From Peribacillus loiseleuriae (GTDB lineage Bacteria > Bacillota > Bacilli > Bacillales > DSM-1321), in contig NZ_LFZW01000001.1 of assembly GCF_001183985.1 (NCBI RefSeq), positions 1,767,812-1,831,811 of the forward strand: a stretch of DNA of 64,000 bases, written 5' to 3'. Positions within the stretch are counted from its first letter, which is position 1. Every line of letters starts with the position of its first letter. The notes under the pieces were generated by a model that saw only the letters and a program-made list of their open reading frames with translations, did not search any database and was not told where the DNA came from. The position numbers and the translations under genes are program-made. Shown here piece after piece: positions 9,304 through 20,307 of this stretch.

Positions 9304-9840
9304 ATGTCACACTATAGAGAGATTATAACGAAAGCGGTGGTGGCAAAAGGACGAAAATTTACGAAGTCCCAACACACCATTTGCCCGGCTCATCATCCCA
9401 CTAGCATTCTAGGCTGTTGGATCATCAACCATAAGTATGAAGCAGAGAAAATTGGCAAGAAGGTAGAAATTCGCGGCAGCTACGAGATAAACGTTTGGTA
9501 TTCGTATAATCATAATACAAAAACCGAAGTCGTTACGGAAAAGGTTACGTATTGTGACATTATCTCGTTAAAATATCGTGATCCTGATTGTCATGATGAT
9601 CAAGATGTCATAGCAAAAGCTGTACAACAGCCAAATTGTATTGAAGCCTGCATTTCCCCATGTGGACAAAAAATTATAGTTCATGTGGAACGGGAATTCT
9701 TTGTGGAAGTCATTGGAGAAACGAAGGTTTGTGTTGCTGTTAATCCAAATGGCTGTGATGATGATGACTGGTATTCCGATTTAGACGATGATTTCGAAGA
9801 TCTAGATCCAGATTTTCTAGATGAATTTGAAGATGAATAA
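9304..9840 (+). CDS. cotE: Outer spore coat morphogenetic protein CotE
   Basis: Organises the outer spore coat by binding the basement layer and recruiting many coat proteins. 178 aa. The conserved start [19 protein letters not shown] and a very acidic Asp/Glu C-terminal tail are both present. SD GAGGAGGG precedes the ATG. The gene lies between ricA and mutS as in other Bacillus. Confidence 0.97.
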   Translation: MSHYREIITKAVVAKGRKFTKSQHTICPAHHPTSILGCWIINHKYEAEKIGKKVEIRGSYEINVWYSYNHNTKTEVVTEKVTYCDIISLKYRDPDCHDDQDVIAKAVQQPNCIEACISPCGQKIIVHVEREFFVEVIGETKVCVAVNPNGCDDDDWYSDLDDDFEDLDPDFLDEFEDE

Positions 9841-9872
9841 ATCAAAAGCATAACTTTAGCACCTGCAATAAG

Positions 9873-9906
9873 ACCGGATGTGCAATCGTTCATCCGGTTT
9901 CATTAT
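9873..9906 (+). terminator. Terminator after cotE
   Basis: ACCGGATG / CATCCGGT stem with loop TGCAATCGTT, then TTCATTAT. The T-run is weak. Confidence 0.6.
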
Positions 9907-10053
9907 GGAAAAATATTGCTGTTTTTTTATTGTAAATAAAATGATTTGAAACTTTTGCTTGACGCTTTTCCAAAAGAGTATGCGTGAAACCAGCAGGGGC
10001 CGTATGTTATAATGAATCCAAACATAGATCTTAGCAGGAAAGGTTTTGAAACG

Positions 10054-12672
10054 ATGGCAGCAAATACGCCAATGATGCAACAATATTTAAAAATTAAGGC
10101 AGAGTATCAGGATGCCTTTTTATTTTTTCGTTTAGGCGATTTTTATGAAATGTTCTTTGAGGATGCCGTATCGGCTTCACAAGAACTCGAAATTACGTTG
10201 ACAAGTCGTGGTGGTAGTGAAGACCGCATTCCGATGTGTGGAATCCCTTATCACTCTGCAGCTTCTTATATAGATGTTTTAATAGAGCGAGGATATAAAG
10301 TCGCGATTTGTGAGCAAACCGAAGACCCTAAGCAAGCAAAAGGTGTCGTTCGTCGTGAAGTCGTCCAATTAATCACCCCAGGTACGAAAATGGATGGTAA
10401 AGGGATGGACGAGAAAGAAAATAATTATATTGCCTCTATTACTGATTTTTTCGACGGGACATTCGGATTTGTCTATGCTGATTTAACGACTGGGGAATGC
10501 AAGGTTACCATTACAAATGGTTCATTTGATAGTATGTTTAATGAATTAGCGATCGTTGGGGCGAAAGAGGTCGTATTAGCGGCTAATTTCCAAGAAGATC
10601 GGCAAAAGCAACTGAAGGATCGTGGTGTTTCCGCGCTTTCTTTTGAAGATCAAATCGATGTAAACGATCAGTTTGCAAACTTATTAACAAAGGTACAGAA
10701 TCAAAAGAGTATAAAGACAGCTTCAAGACTGATGCATTATTTATTTCGGACTCAGAAGAGAAGCTTAGATCATTTACAAAATGTACAGTCCTATGAAACG
10801 GATCATTATATGAAGTTGGATTATTACTCCAAGTTAAATTTAGAACTCACCGAAACTATTCGTGGTAAAGGGAAGAAAGGTTCCCTTTTATGGCTACTTG
10901 ATGAAACGAAAACAGCGATGGGTGGAAGGATGCTAAAGCAATGGATTGATCGTCCCTTAATTGATAGGACTCAAATCGGTCATAGAAGTAATCTTGTCGA
11001 AACACTAATCGGTCATTATTTTGAACGACAGGACCTTCGCGAGCGTCTGAAAGAAGTATATGATCTGGAAAGATTAGCTGGACGGGTCGCGTTTGGCAAT
11101 GTCAATGCTAGAGATTTAATTCAGTTGAAGCGTTCGCTTCAGCAACTCCCTCATATACGTGACATTATTGAAAGCATTGAAAATGAAGACATGGCATCAC
11201 TATCTGAAGAAATCGATCCTTGCGAAGGGCTGACCGATTTATTGGAAACATCCCTAGTCGATCATCCACCACTTTCGATAAAAGAAGGGAATTTCATTCA
11301 AGACGGATTTCACGCAGAACTGGATACTTACCGTGATGCAAGTAGAAATGGGAAAACGTGGATTGCTACGCTTGAACGGGAAGAACGTGAAAAAACAGGG
11401 ATTAAATCGCTGAAAATCGGCTATAATCGAGTGTTTGGTTACTATATTGAAGTGACGCGTGCAAATCTTCAGAATCTGGATGATACCCGCTATGAACGGA
11501 AACAAACCTTATCGAATGCAGAGCGGTTTATCACTCCTGAATTAAAAGAAAAAGAAGCACTAATTCTTCAGGCCGAAGAAAATAGCATACGTCTTGAATA
11601 TGACCTATTTATGGGGATTCGCGAGCGCGTGAAAGAGTTTATCCCACGCTTACAAGCTCTGGCGAAAACAGTCAGTGAGCTTGATGTGCTACAATGCTTT
11701 GCGACCATAAGTGAAGAACGACATTATGTAAAACCTATCTTTTCAGAGGAAAGAAAAATTGTATTGAAGAATGGCCGACATCCAGTAGTAGAGAAAGTGT
11801 TGCAATCACAGGAATATGTCCCCAATGACTGCTTTATGGACGCAGAACGGGAAGTTCTCCTCATTACAGGACCGAATATGTCGGGGAAAAGTACGTATAT
11901 GCGTCAGATTGCCTTAACGTCTATCATGGCGCAAATCGGTTGTTATGTTCCGGCGGATGAAGCGGAATTACCGATTTTTGATAAAGTGTTTACCCGAATT
12001 GGGGCTGCAGATGATTTAATTTCTGGGCAAAGTACATTTATGGTTGAAATGTTAGAAGCAAGAAATGCCATTACGAATGCGACTGCAGATAGTTTAATAT
12101 TATTTGATGAAATAGGCCGCGGTACAAGCACATATGACGGAATGGCACTAGCTCAAGCAATCATTGAATATATTCATGGAGAAATAGGAGCGAAGACGCT
12201 CTTTTCGACCCATTATCATGAGCTTACCGTTTTGGCAGAAGAACTACCGAAGTTGAAGAATATTCATGTAAGTGCTGTTGAGCAAAATGGTCATGTTGTT
12301 TTCCTTCATAAGATAAAAGAAGGACCGGCAGATAAAAGCTATGGAATTCATGTAGCAAAGCTTGCTCAGTTGCCAGAAGCGCTAATCAACCGTGCAAATG
12401 TCATTCTTTCACAGCTTGAACAAGGAAATTCATTAGTTGTTCCGCAAGCAGCTAGTTCTGAGATTGTTTACGAAACAAATATTCAACATAAACAAGAAGA
12501 AGAAAACGAAGCTCAATTATCATTTTTTGAACAGGCGTTGCCTCCAGAGGAGAAGGGTTCTTCTTCAAAGGAAATTAAAGTACTTGAGGATCTAAAAAAA
12601 GTAGAAATATTGGATATGACACCACTTGATGCACTAAATATGCTTTATAAACTGCAAAAAAAACTAAAATAA
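10054..12672 (+). CDS. mutS: DNA mismatch repair protein MutS
   Basis: Mismatch-recognition ATPase. The N-terminal mismatch-binding Phe-x-Glu lies in [10 protein letters not shown], and the C-terminal ABC-type ATPase has Walker [10 protein letters not shown] and Walker [13 protein letters not shown] 10054 ([20 protein letters not shown]) matches Bacillus MutS starts and follows GGAAAGG; an in-frame ATG at 10012 has no SD. 872 aa. Operon with mutL 15 bp downstream. Confidence 0.97.
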   Translation: MAANTPMMQQYLKIKAEYQDAFLFFRLGDFYEMFFEDAVSASQELEITLTSRGGSEDRIPMCGIPYHSAASYIDVLIERGYKVAICEQTEDPKQAKGVVRREVVQLITPGTKMDGKGMDEKENNYIASITDFFDGTFGFVYADLTTGECKVTITNGSFDSMFNELAIVGAKEVVLAANFQEDRQKQLKDRGVSALSFEDQIDVNDQFANLLTKVQNQKSIKTASRLMHYLFRTQKRSLDHLQNVQSYETDHYMKLDYYSKLNLELTETIRGKGKKGSLLWLLDETKTAMGGRMLKQWIDRPLIDRTQIGHRSNLVETLIGHYFERQDLRERLKEVYDLERLAGRVAFGNVNARDLIQLKRSLQQLPHIRDIIESIENEDMASLSEEIDPCEGLTDLLETSLVDHPPLSIKEGNFIQDGFHAELDTYRDASRNGKTWIATLEREEREKTGIKSLKIGYNRVFGYYIEVTRANLQNLDDTRYERKQTLSNAERFITPELKEKEALILQAEENSIRLEYDLFMGIRERVKEFIPRLQALAKTVSELDVLQCFATISEERHYVKPIFSEERKIVLKNGRHPVVEKVLQSQEYVPNDCFMDAEREVLLITGPNMSGKSTYMRQIALTSIMAQIGCYVPADEAELPIFDKVFTRIGAADDLISGQSTFMVEMLEARNAITNATADSLILFDEIGRGTSTYDGMALAQAIIEYIHGEIGAKTLFSTHYHELTVLAEELPKLKNIHVSAVEQNGHVVFLHKIKEGPADKSYGIHVAKLAQLPEALINRANVILSQLEQGNSLVVPQAASSEIVYETNIQHKQEEENEAQLSFFEQALPPEEKGSSSKEIKVLEDLKKVEILDMTPLDALNMLYKLQKKLK

Positions 12673-12687
12673 ATGTGAGGTGATAAC

Positions 12688-14643
12688 TTGGGAAACATTG
12701 TCCAACTCGATGAAGCGTTATCGAATAAAATCGCTGCTGGCGAAGTAGTTGAACGACCTGCATCAGTTGTCAAAGAACTTGCAGAAAATGCGATTGATGC
12801 GAACAGCTCAATCATTGAAATTGAAATTGAAGAAGCGGGGTTATCCTCCATTCGGATTATCGACAATGGCGATGGGATTCTGTCAGAGGATGTAAAAAAA
12901 GCATTTCATCGTCATGCGACTAGTAAAATCAAAGATGAAAATGATCTATTTAGGATTCGTACTTTGGGGTTTCGTGGTGAGGCACTCCCAAGTATTGCAT
13001 CCGTTTCTAAATTCGAAATGAAAACAAGCACAGGAGACGGCCCGGGAACAAAGATTATGCTTGAAGGGGGATTGATTAAAGAGTTCTCCGCCCATTCTAG
13101 TAGAAAAGGCACGGATCTGCTCGTTTCTGATTTGTTTTATAACACACCTGCCCGCTTGAAATATATGAAAACGATCCATACAGAGCTAGGCAATATTACA
13201 GATGTTGTGAACCGGCTGGCTCTTTCTCATCCAGAAGTCTCTTTCCGGCTTACACACAATGGAAAACGCCTGCTTCATACGAATGGAAACGGCGATGTTC
13301 GCCAAGTCCTTGCTGCCATTTATGGGATTAATATTGCAAAGAAAATGATCCCAATCACAGGCGAATCATTAGATTTTACCATCAATGGGTATATAGCCTT
13401 ACCGGAGATTACACGTGCATCCAGAAACTATATAACTACAATGATTAATGGAAGATTTATTAAGAACTATCCATTAGCAAAAGCAATCTCAGATGGTTTT
13501 CACACTCTACTTCCAATCGGACGATATCCCATTGTCCTTCTTTCGATTCAAATGGACCCAATATTGGTAGACGTCAATGTTCATCCTGCAAAAATGGAAG
13601 TGAGATTGAGTAAAGAACTAGAGTTGAACCAACTTGTCACTGAAACTATAAAATCAGCCTTTAAGGAAAGAGCCTTAATTCCAAATGGATTCGCCCCTGT
13701 AAAAAAAGAACAGGTAATAAGTGAGCAGACGTCACTAGATCTCGGACATGTTGTTCAAAAGGGAAAAGAAATGATTGAAAGTGCTCAAAAAGACTCAACT
13801 ATTATAAAAGAAACGTTGAGGAATGAAGGAGAAAATCATCAAAGCAATGGTCAGTCGTATATTCAAAATGAGTCTACTTTGCAACTTGACAGAACAGATC
13901 CTGAAAGTATACATGAAGAAATTAGAGTTATTCATCCAGACCAAGAAGATGTAGTGAGGCATGAAGAAGCATATGAGGACTCACTTACTGAATTTCATGA
14001 CGAAGCAAATATGGATGAGGTATTTTCAGATGGGGCTAAAATCATTGCGAAAGATGTGCCAAGAGTGCCTGTTCTTTATCCGATAGGTCAAATGCATGGA
14101 ACGTATATCTTTGCCCAAAATGAAAATGGCCTGTATATTATCGACCAACATGCAGCTCAAGAACGAATTAAGTATGAGTATTTTTCAGAAAAAGTGGGTC
14201 GCGTTGAAAATGAACTGCAGGAAATGCTCGTCCCTATTACATTGGAATTTTCGAATGACGAGTGTATTCGCATTAATGAGAATATGGAAGAACTAGAAAG
14301 AGTTGGCATCTTCCTAGAAGAATTCGGGTACAATTCCTTCATTGTACGAGCTCATCCGCAATGGTTCCCAAAAGGAATTGAGCAGGAAATCATTGAAGAA
14401 ATGATTGAACAACTAGTATCCATGAAAAAGGTGAGTATCGGAAAACTTAGAGAAGAAGCAGCCATCCTAATGAGTTGTAAAGCTTCCATTAAAGCAAATC
14501 GTCATCTACGTAATGATGAAATTCAAGCGCTTTTGGATGAGCTGCGTCAATCATCTGATCCCTTTACATGCCCGCACGGCAGACCGATTATTATTCATTA
14601 CTCGGGCTATGACATGGAGAAGATGTTTAAAAGAGTGATGTAG
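12688..14643 (+). CDS. mutL: DNA mismatch repair endonuclease MutL
   Basis: Couples MutS to strand incision. GHKL ATPase motifs ENAIDAN, DNGDGI and GFRGEAL are present at the N-terminus. The C-terminal endonuclease motif [13 protein letters not shown] and SCKAS and CPHGRP metal-site elements are intact, as expected for a bacterium without MutH. The middle linker (roughly residues 340-450) is long and acidic. Starts with TTG after GTGAGGTGAT. Confidence 0.96.
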   Translation: MGNIVQLDEALSNKIAAGEVVERPASVVKELAENAIDANSSIIEIEIEEAGLSSIRIIDNGDGILSEDVKKAFHRHATSKIKDENDLFRIRTLGFRGEALPSIASVSKFEMKTSTGDGPGTKIMLEGGLIKEFSAHSSRKGTDLLVSDLFYNTPARLKYMKTIHTELGNITDVVNRLALSHPEVSFRLTHNGKRLLHTNGNGDVRQVLAAIYGINIAKKMIPITGESLDFTINGYIALPEITRASRNYITTMINGRFIKNYPLAKAISDGFHTLLPIGRYPIVLLSIQMDPILVDVNVHPAKMEVRLSKELELNQLVTETIKSAFKERALIPNGFAPVKKEQVISEQTSLDLGHVVQKGKEMIESAQKDSTIIKETLRNEGENHQSNGQSYIQNESTLQLDRTDPESIHEEIRVIHPDQEDVVRHEEAYEDSLTEFHDEANMDEVFSDGAKIIAKDVPRVPVLYPIGQMHGTYIFAQNENGLYIIDQHAAQERIKYEYFSEKVGRVENELQEMLVPITLEFSNDECIRINENMEELERVGIFLEEFGYNSFIVRAHPQWFPKGIEQEIIEEMIEQLVSMKKVSIGKLREEAAILMSCKASIKANRHLRNDEIQALLDELRQSSDPFTCPHGRPIIIHYSGYDMEKMFKRVM

Positions 14644-14802
14644 TTAGTTTTAAGAAGGTGCAGCAAATTCAGCGAACGAAATCTAGGGGAAATAGGAAAT
14701 ACCTTTTCGTGCGATTTAAAGGTATAAACAGTTTATCATTTGTCTATGATGGATGATGTTTGACTGCTTTACACGTACGAAAAGTAAAAATTATATAAGG
14801 CA

Positions 14803-15768
14803 GTGAAAGATTTGATACAAGAGAACAATAAGTTACTTGTCATTATAGGTCCCACAGCAGTTGGGAAAACAAAACTGAGTATAGAAATGGCGAAACGCTT
14901 TAATGGTGAAATTATAAGTGGAGATTCTATGCAGGTTTATAAAGGAATGGATATCGGAACAGCTAAGATAACACCTAATGAGATGGAGGGCATCCCTCAC
15001 TTTCTGCTAGATATTAAAGAACCAAATGAATCATTTAGTGCGGCTGATTTTCAAGAGCAGGCGAATCTTGCCATTGCAGATATTCAGAAGCGAGGTAAAC
15101 TGCCGATTATTGTTGGAGGTACAGGTCTGTATATTCAATCTGTTATTTATGACTATCAATTCTCTGAGGCACCTTCTAATTTGGTGTATCGGAAAAGCTT
15201 GGAATCGATTGTGGAAACAGATGGAATTGCACCTCTTGTTGAGAAGTTACGATCAATTGATCCTGAAAGTGCCGAGAGAATTCATCCTAACAATGTTAGG
15301 CGTATTATTCGAGCATTGGAAATTTATTATTGTACAGGAATCACGATGTCTGATCAACTTGACAAGCAAACATCCGAATTAAAGTATGATACAGCTCTTA
15401 TCGGTTTGACGATGGGGCGTGAAGCGCTTTATCGACGCATTAATCACCGTGTTGATATCATGATTGAGCAGGGATTAATGGAAGAAGTAAAGAACTTTTA
15501 TGAACAAGGATTGCGAGATTGTCAGTCGATACAGGCTATTGGTTATAAAGAATTATACGATTACTTCGATGGTAGACTAACAATAGATGAATCCGTTGAA
15601 GCATTAAAACAAAATTCACGTCGCTACGCTAAGCGTCAACTTACTTGGTTTCGTAATAAAATGGATGTACAATGGTATGAGATGCAGGAACAGGGAAATA
15701 ATTCATCTGTTTCTGAAGAAATATCCACGTATATAGCAGGAAAGCTATCACTTAACGCGAATATGTAA
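14803..15768 (+). CDS. miaA: tRNA dimethylallyltransferase MiaA
   Basis: Transfers dimethylallyl to A37 of tRNAs, making the substrate of MiaB. P-loop GPTAVGKT, DSMQVYKGMD, VGGTGLYIQS and the C-terminal RYAKRQLTWFR are present. The start is uncertain: GTG 14803 is very close to AAGG, and TTG 14812 is an alternative. About 318-321 aa. hfq follows after 27 bp. Confidence 0.95.
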   Translation: MKDLIQENNKLLVIIGPTAVGKTKLSIEMAKRFNGEIISGDSMQVYKGMDIGTAKITPNEMEGIPHFLLDIKEPNESFSAADFQEQANLAIADIQKRGKLPIIVGGTGLYIQSVIYDYQFSEAPSNLVYRKSLESIVETDGIAPLVEKLRSIDPESAERIHPNNVRRIIRALEIYYCTGITMSDQLDKQTSELKYDTALIGLTMGREALYRRINHRVDIMIEQGLMEEVKNFYEQGLRDCQSIQAIGYKELYDYFDGRLTIDESVEALKQNSRRYAKRQLTWFRNKMDVQWYEMQEQGNNSSVSEEISTYIAGKLSLNANM

Positions 15769-15795
15769 TACATAGAGAGAATTGAGGAGGAATAA

Positions 15796-16029
15796 ATGAT
15801 GAAACAAGTAAATATTCAAGATCAATTTTTAAATCAGTTAAGAAAAGATGGTACATATGTGACTGTTTTTTTATTAAATGGTTTTCAAATCAGAGGTCTT
15901 GTTAAAGGATTTGATAACTTTACTGTTTTATTTGAATCCGAAGGAAAGCAGCAATTGGTCTTTAAACATGCAATTTCTACTTTCGCTCCACAAAAGAATG
16001 TACAAATCGATTTTGAAGCAAAAGAATAA
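15796..16029 (+). CDS. hfq: RNA-binding protein Hfq
   Basis: Sm-like hexameric RNA chaperone, 77 aa. Sm1 ([20 protein letters not shown]) and Sm2 ([12 protein letters not shown]) are intact; the Sm2 signature is FKHAIS where YKHAIS is more usual. SD GAGGAGGAA precedes ATG 15796; a second ATG at 15799 is equally possible. Same operon as miaA. Confidence 0.96.
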   Translation: MMKQVNIQDQFLNQLRKDGTYVTVFLLNGFQIRGLVKGFDNFTVLFESEGKQQLVFKHAISTFAPQKNVQIDFEAKE

Positions 16030-16050
16030 ATGAAATAATACGTACAACGA

Positions 16051-16100
16051 TACCCACTTAAAAACAGAAACAATCTTCTGTTTTTAAGTGGGTATTTTTA
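16051..16100 (+). terminator. Strong terminator after hfq
   Basis: A perfect 19-bp stem (16051-16069 with 16076-16094), loop ACAATC, followed by TTTTTATTT. Confidence 0.9.
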
Positions 16101-16225
16101 TTTGATCTAGAAAATATAGTTGAGATGGGGATGTAGATCATTAAAGTGGGGTGTTTGTATCCAAATCATCTGCCTTGTTTTTCATGGGGCGACCTTTACC
16201 ATTCTTACTTTTTTAAGGTAGTTGT

Positions 16226-16378
16226 ACTATAAGAGGTTGTTTAAAAAGTCCGGTAAAAATAGCTGTCGAATTTCTTTATCGCTCTGTCTCACCGGTCCTC
16301 ACGGATTACTGTATACGCGCAGGTCTAAAGACAATCGCCCCTCGAACTTCTCGTTTTTTTTTGAACATGCACTATAAG
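16226..16378. mobile_element. MITE-like element
   Basis: About 150 bp bounded by imperfect terminal inverted repeats (GGTTGTTTAAAAA at the left; the complement of TTTTTGAACATGC at the right). The octamer ACTATAAG occurs directly at both edges, at 16226-16233 and 16371-16378, as would a target-site duplication. No transposase frame is inside. It lies in the hfq-spoVK gap. Mobility is inferred from structure only. Confidence 0.45.
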
Positions 16379-16394
16379 TATCAATGCTTTTTTA

Positions 16395-16600
16395 TAAATT
16401 TTGGTGTCTAGAGCATGCGCTAGCCTTCTACGGTTAGCCTGTCTAGTTCTAGTGCTTCTATTATCTTCGCGAACTGTCCAAGGAGCTTTTACATTTCAGA
16501 CAATCAAGCTATTTGGAGGGAACCCCCACTATTCATGCTCTTTGCTTGTCTTATCCTTGCCATTCAATTGAACACGGTGCTTGTGCTTTTGTTCGGATGG
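16395..16600. repeat. Decayed Bacillaceae intergenic repeat
   Basis: Begins TTTTGGTGTCTAGAGCATGCGC and has further TCTAG and CTAGC motifs, resembling the common TGTCTAGCTCCAGCGC repeat. With the MITE-like element it fills most of the 670-bp non-coding gap before spoVK. 16601-16757 is plain AT-rich sequence. Confidence 0.35.
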
Positions 16601-16777
16601 ACTATTTTTAACAATTACTACTGATATAACTCGTTAATGAATATAAATAAATGAGGAATTATTTCTTGGGAAAGCGCAGGAAATGACATGATTCCAACTT
16701 AATTATGAAAAAACAAAATGATTGTCGAACATTATGAGAATTAGTCATTTTTATTCGTTCTATGAGAGGTGAATACA

Positions 16778-17731
16778 TTGGAACAACCGATCCGTAAAAA
16801 AAATAACGGACAGATTAATATTGTCTTAAATGGACAAAAGCGGAAGCCTATTCCGAAAGATCCTCCGATACGTGAAAGACACGATCAAGATATACCTCCT
16901 CAACATATAGCGCTGAAAGAAATGGAAGAGGAACTAGGAGTATTGGTCGGGATGGATGAAATGAAACGGATGATTAAAGAAATATACGCGTGGATTTATG
17001 TGAATAAGAAACGAGAGGAGCGAGGGTTGAAGGCTGGGCGGCAAGCTCTTCATATGATGTTTAAAGGGAACCCTGGGACGGGGAAAACATCGGTAGCTAG
17101 GTTAATTGGTAAGCTGTTCCATAAGATGAATGTTTTATCTAAAGGTCATTTAATTGAAGTGGAAAGAGCGGATCTTGTAGGCGAGTATATTGGGCATACA
17201 GCTCAAAAAACGCGTGATTTAATTAAAAAAGCAATCGGGGGAATTTTGTTTATTGATGAAGCTTATTCTCTTGGTAGAGGAGGAGAAAAGGATTTTGGAA
17301 AAGAAGCAATCGACACGCTTGTAAAGCATATGGAAGATCGCCAGCACGAATTCATATTAATCCTTGCCGGTTATTCAAAAGAGATGGATTATTTCTTAAC
17401 CTTGAATCCTGGTCTTCATTCAAGATTTCCTATTGTGGTAGATTTCCCGGATTATTCGATTGAACAATTGATGGAAATCGGACAAAGAATGATTGATGAT
17501 CGGGAATATGTACTTAGCAGAGATGCGGAGCGCAAATTGAAAGAGCATTTAATAATAATTAAGGCTGACCCGAGATTGGTTTCTTTTTCTAATGGCCGAT
17601 ACATTCGAAATATTATCGAAAAATCGATACGATCACAGGCAATGAGGTTATTGATTGAAGATTCATATGAACGAGGAGACCTTGTGACCTTAAGGAGTCA
17701 GGACCTTGTTTTTGAAGAAGATGAAGATTAG
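16778..17731 (+). CDS. spoVK: Stage V sporulation protein K (AAA ATPase)
   Basis: CbxX/CfqX-type AAA ATPase required for spore maturation in the mother cell. P-loop GNPGTGKT, Walker B LFIDEAYSL and the sensor region LNPGLHSRFP are present; 317 aa matches the family. TTG 16778 has SD GAGAGGTG at six bases, whereas an upstream GTG lies inside that SD. Single gene ending before a convergent membrane-protein gene. Confidence 0.94.
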   Translation: MEQPIRKKNNGQINIVLNGQKRKPIPKDPPIRERHDQDIPPQHIALKEMEEELGVLVGMDEMKRMIKEIYAWIYVNKKREERGLKAGRQALHMMFKGNPGTGKTSVARLIGKLFHKMNVLSKGHLIEVERADLVGEYIGHTAQKTRDLIKKAIGGILFIDEAYSLGRGGEKDFGKEAIDTLVKHMEDRQHEFILILAGYSKEMDYFLTLNPGLHSRFPIVVDFPDYSIEQLMEIGQRMIDDREYVLSRDAERKLKEHLIIIKADPRLVSFSNGRYIRNIIEKSIRSQAMRLLIEDSYERGDLVTLRSQDLVFEEDED

Positions 17732-17800
17732 GATTTAGAGTAATAAGGTCGATCTACTGAAAAAATAAATCGTTGTTAAAATCTGAAGAAGGTGATCGTG

Positions 17801-17847
17801 AAAAGGGGCTACTTCCAGGAAGTTGAAATACCTAAAATGTAGCCCTA
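17801..17847 (-). terminator. Terminator for the minus-strand TRIC-family gene
   Basis: AGGGCTAC / GTAGCCCC stem in the minus direction, followed by TTTTCACG. It lies between the convergent spoVK and TRIC genes. Confidence 0.55.
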
Positions 17848-17884
17848 ATTCACATATATTCACCATTTGTAACGACGATAACAA

Positions 17885-18493
17885 TCAGCTGAATTGTTTA
17901 ATATTCCTTGTCGGAAGTTTCCAGTTGTGCGAGTAGGAAAGAACTCTTAATGCTGTAATCGCAAGGAATAGGCTATATAACTGCCAAGGTTCTGTTGAAC
18001 TGTTAAGTCCAATGAAAAGACCGCAAATAATTGCCCATAAAGCGTATATTTCATCCTTTAGAACAAGGGGTTTTCTATTTGCTAATAAATCCCGAATCAT
18101 TCCACCGCCACAACCAGTAAGTACAGCAGCTACGAGAATAGCGCTTAAAGGACGATTTAAGTCAATGGCATAGAGTGCACCTTGAATGGCAAAAGCAGAG
18201 AGCCCGATTGCATCGGTAAAATTCCCCCATGTTTTCCAATGTTTTATTAAATTTTGGGGGAAGAGAAATACAATCGTTATAGATACTATTGCAATAATAA
18301 AGTTTGTGCCTTGATCCCATAACGCGGAAACGGGAACACCAATTAAGAGATTTCGTAAGGCTCCCCCACCAAAAGCGGTAACAACGCCTAAAATATAAAC
18401 ACCTAATATATCATACTCTTCTTCCATCGCAATAATTGCGCCGCTTATAGCAAAAGCAATCGTGCCAATTATCGTTAATATTTCCCATGTCAT
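17885..18493 (-). CDS. Trimeric intracellular cation channel (TRIC)-family membrane protein
   Basis: 202 aa, about seven hydrophobic helices in two homologous halves. Each half carries the signature GGG-x-x-R-(N/D)-L-L (FGGGALRNLLIG and GCGGGMIRDLL). This is the UPF0126/YvgT family, now assigned to prokaryotic TRIC-type channels. The chosen ATG (MTWEILTIIG) has SD CGAGGA at the right spacing; an in-frame ATG 24 bases upstream lacks one. Physiological role unknown. Confidence 0.88.
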   Translation of the reverse strand: MTWEILTIIGTIAFAISGAIIAMEEEYDILGVYILGVVTAFGGGALRNLLIGVPVSALWDQGTNFIIAIVSITIVFLFPQNLIKHWKTWGNFTDAIGLSAFAIQGALYAIDLNRPLSAILVAAVLTGCGGGMIRDLLANRKPLVLKDEIYALWAIICGLFIGLNSSTEPWQLYSLFLAITALRVLSYSHNWKLPTRNIKQFS

Positions 18494-18517
18494 CGGAATT
18501 CCTCGCAGTTCATTCAT

Positions 18518-18759
18518 TATTCTGTTTTAATGACAACCTATATGATTTTAGCAGAAACGACTGATTTTTCAAGAGTTTTCTACTGCTAACAAGATTAGAA
18601 GATGTTATGATTATAAACGACTTTTCTGTGGAAGAGGGGTGGGGCTTCGCAAAATCAGCACCTCTCCGCCACCTTCATAAGGTGATGCAATTTGAGAACC
18701 TGAACCTTTTTCAACGTTTTAGTTGGGTTCAGATGTTCATGGATGTTTTTTAGGATGAA
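18518..18759. other. Non-coding gap upstream of ynbB
   Basis: About 240 bases without a gene, between divergent genes. Contains a hairpin CTGAACC/GGGTTCAG (18702-18733) followed by ATGTTCATGGATG and a T-rich stretch. This may be leader RNA, or a terminator for a lost gene. Nothing else recognisable. Confidence 0.3.
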
Positions 18760-18789
18760 TTGTGACAATGTATGTTGATTTGATATGAT
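18760..18789 (+). promoter_or_regulatory. Sigma-A promoter of ynbB
   Basis: TTGTGA (18760-18765), 18-bp spacer, TATGAT (18784-18789), 70 bp before the start codon. Confidence 0.5.
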
Positions 18790-18858
18790 GAGGTCATTCA
18801 TCACTACTTTATCTTAAAAATATGATTTTACTGATTGGATTAAAAAGGAGACTCGGAC

Positions 18859-20121
18859 ATGTATCAGCTACTAACAAATGGAGATCGACTAAAAAAATTA
18901 ACAGAACAGGCTGAAGCTCAAATAGCCCCCATACACCATGATATTCATACTATGATGGAACTAAACCAGTTTCGGGTTTTACAAAGCTTTCAAAGCAATA
19001 AAGTAAGTGATTCGCATTTTATTCCTACTACAGGGTATGGATATGATGATTATGGAAGAGATACATTAGAAAAAATTTATAGCGAGGTATTTGGTGGTGA
19101 AGCGGGTCTAGTACGACCGCAAATTATTTCCGGAACTCATGCGATATCCATTGCCTTGTTTGGTATCCTACGGCCAGGAGATGAGCTCTTATACATTACG
19201 GGTAAGCCTTATGATACATTAGAAGAAATAGTAGGGATTCGTGGTACGGGTATTGGCTCATTAAAAGAATTTAATATCGACTATAATTCTGTTATGTTGA
19301 CTAGTGAAGGGGAAGTAGACTTTGATGCTGTGAAAAAAGCAATTACTCCTCAAACAAAGATGATCGGTATTCAACGTTCGAAAGGATATGCAACGCGTCC
19401 ATCCTTTATGATTGCTGAAATTGAAGAAATGATATCTTTTGTAAAAGATATTAATCCTAGCCTCGTTGTTTTTGTTGACAACTGTTATGGAGAATTTGTT
19501 GAAGATAGAGAGCCTTGTCATGTAGGTGCTGATTTAATTGCAGGTTCCTTAATAAAAAACCCAGGTGGTGGCCTTGTAAAAACAGGCGGCTATATTGTCG
19601 GAAAAAAAGAATATGTTGAAGCGTGTTCCTACCGATTAACGTCACCAGGTATTGGAGCGGAAGCGGGGGCGTCTCTTTATAGCCTTCAAGAAATGTATCA
19701 AGGCTTTTTTCTTGCACCCCATGTAGTAGGACAAGCGTTAAAAGGCGCGGTTTTTACATCAGCATTACTTGAAATGTTGGGTATGAACACTTCACCAAAA
19801 TGGAATGCGAAGCGAACAGATTTAATTCAATCTGTGCAATTTGATGATCGGGATAAAATGGTAGCATTTTGTCAAGCGATCCAGTATGCATCACCGATAA
19901 ATTCCCATGTTACACCCTATCCGAATTATATGCCTGGATATGTTGATGACGTCATTATGGCAGCCGGTACATTTATTCAAGGTGCAAGCATTGAATTGAC
20001 CGCAGATGGTCCAACTCGTCCGCCATATGTAGCGTATGTTCAAGGTGGCTTAACATATGAGCATGTAAAAATTGCTGTGTTAACAGCGGTAGACTCCTTG
20101 ATTGATATGAAACTTATCTAG
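18859..20121 (+). CDS. ynbB: PLP-dependent lyase-like protein YnbB (methionine gamma-lyase / aluminium resistance family)
   Basis: 420-aa fold-type I PLP protein. The PLP lysine lies in AGSLIKNPGGGL, the phosphate-binding part in ISGTHAISIALFG, and the Asp in VFVDNCYGEF. This family is annotated as methionine gamma-lyase-like or aluminium resistance protein; its substrate is not settled. Invariably upstream of glnR-glnA in Bacillus, as here. SD AAAGGAGA. Confidence 0.93.
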   Translation: MYQLLTNGDRLKKLTEQAEAQIAPIHHDIHTMMELNQFRVLQSFQSNKVSDSHFIPTTGYGYDDYGRDTLEKIYSEVFGGEAGLVRPQIISGTHAISIALFGILRPGDELLYITGKPYDTLEEIVGIRGTGIGSLKEFNIDYNSVMLTSEGEVDFDAVKKAITPQTKMIGIQRSKGYATRPSFMIAEIEEMISFVKDINPSLVVFVDNCYGEFVEDREPCHVGADLIAGSLIKNPGGGLVKTGGYIVGKKEYVEACSYRLTSPGIGAEAGASLYSLQEMYQGFFLAPHVVGQALKGAVFTSALLEMLGMNTSPKWNAKRTDLIQSVQFDDRDKMVAFCQAIQYASPINSHVTPYPNYMPGYVDDVIMAAGTFIQGASIELTADGPTRPPYVAYVQGGLTYEHVKIAVLTAVDSLIDMKLI

Positions 20122-20217
20122 GAGAAGGCTATGCTAAAAGGCGTATGAAATGTCGGATTCAAACGAATGGGTTTGGAAACTTTTAAAAGCAATTTTGTTT
20201 AATAAAGAATAAACAAA

Positions 20218-20244
20218 TTGTATGTTAGGAAATGTAACATACAA
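20218..20244 (+). promoter_or_regulatory. GlnR/TnrA operator
   Basis: TTGTATGTTA (20218-20227) and TAACATACAA (20235-20244) form a perfect 10-bp inverted repeat with 7-bp spacer. It contains TGTTA-N7-TAACA, which matches the GlnR/TnrA consensus TGTNA-N7-TNACA. A weaker second site (TGACA-N7-TAACA) overlaps the promoter. This supports autoregulation of glnRA by nitrogen status. Confidence 0.9.
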
Positions 20245-20273
20245 TTGACAATAAAACTAACATTGAATATAAT
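20245..20273 (+). promoter_or_regulatory. Sigma-A promoter of glnRA
   Basis: Consensus TTGACA (20245-20250), 17-bp spacer and consensus TATAAT (20268-20273). The GlnR operator abuts the -35. Confidence 0.9.
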
Positions 20274-20307
20274 ATAAACAAGAAAACGAATAAGGAGGAT
20301 GCTGAAG

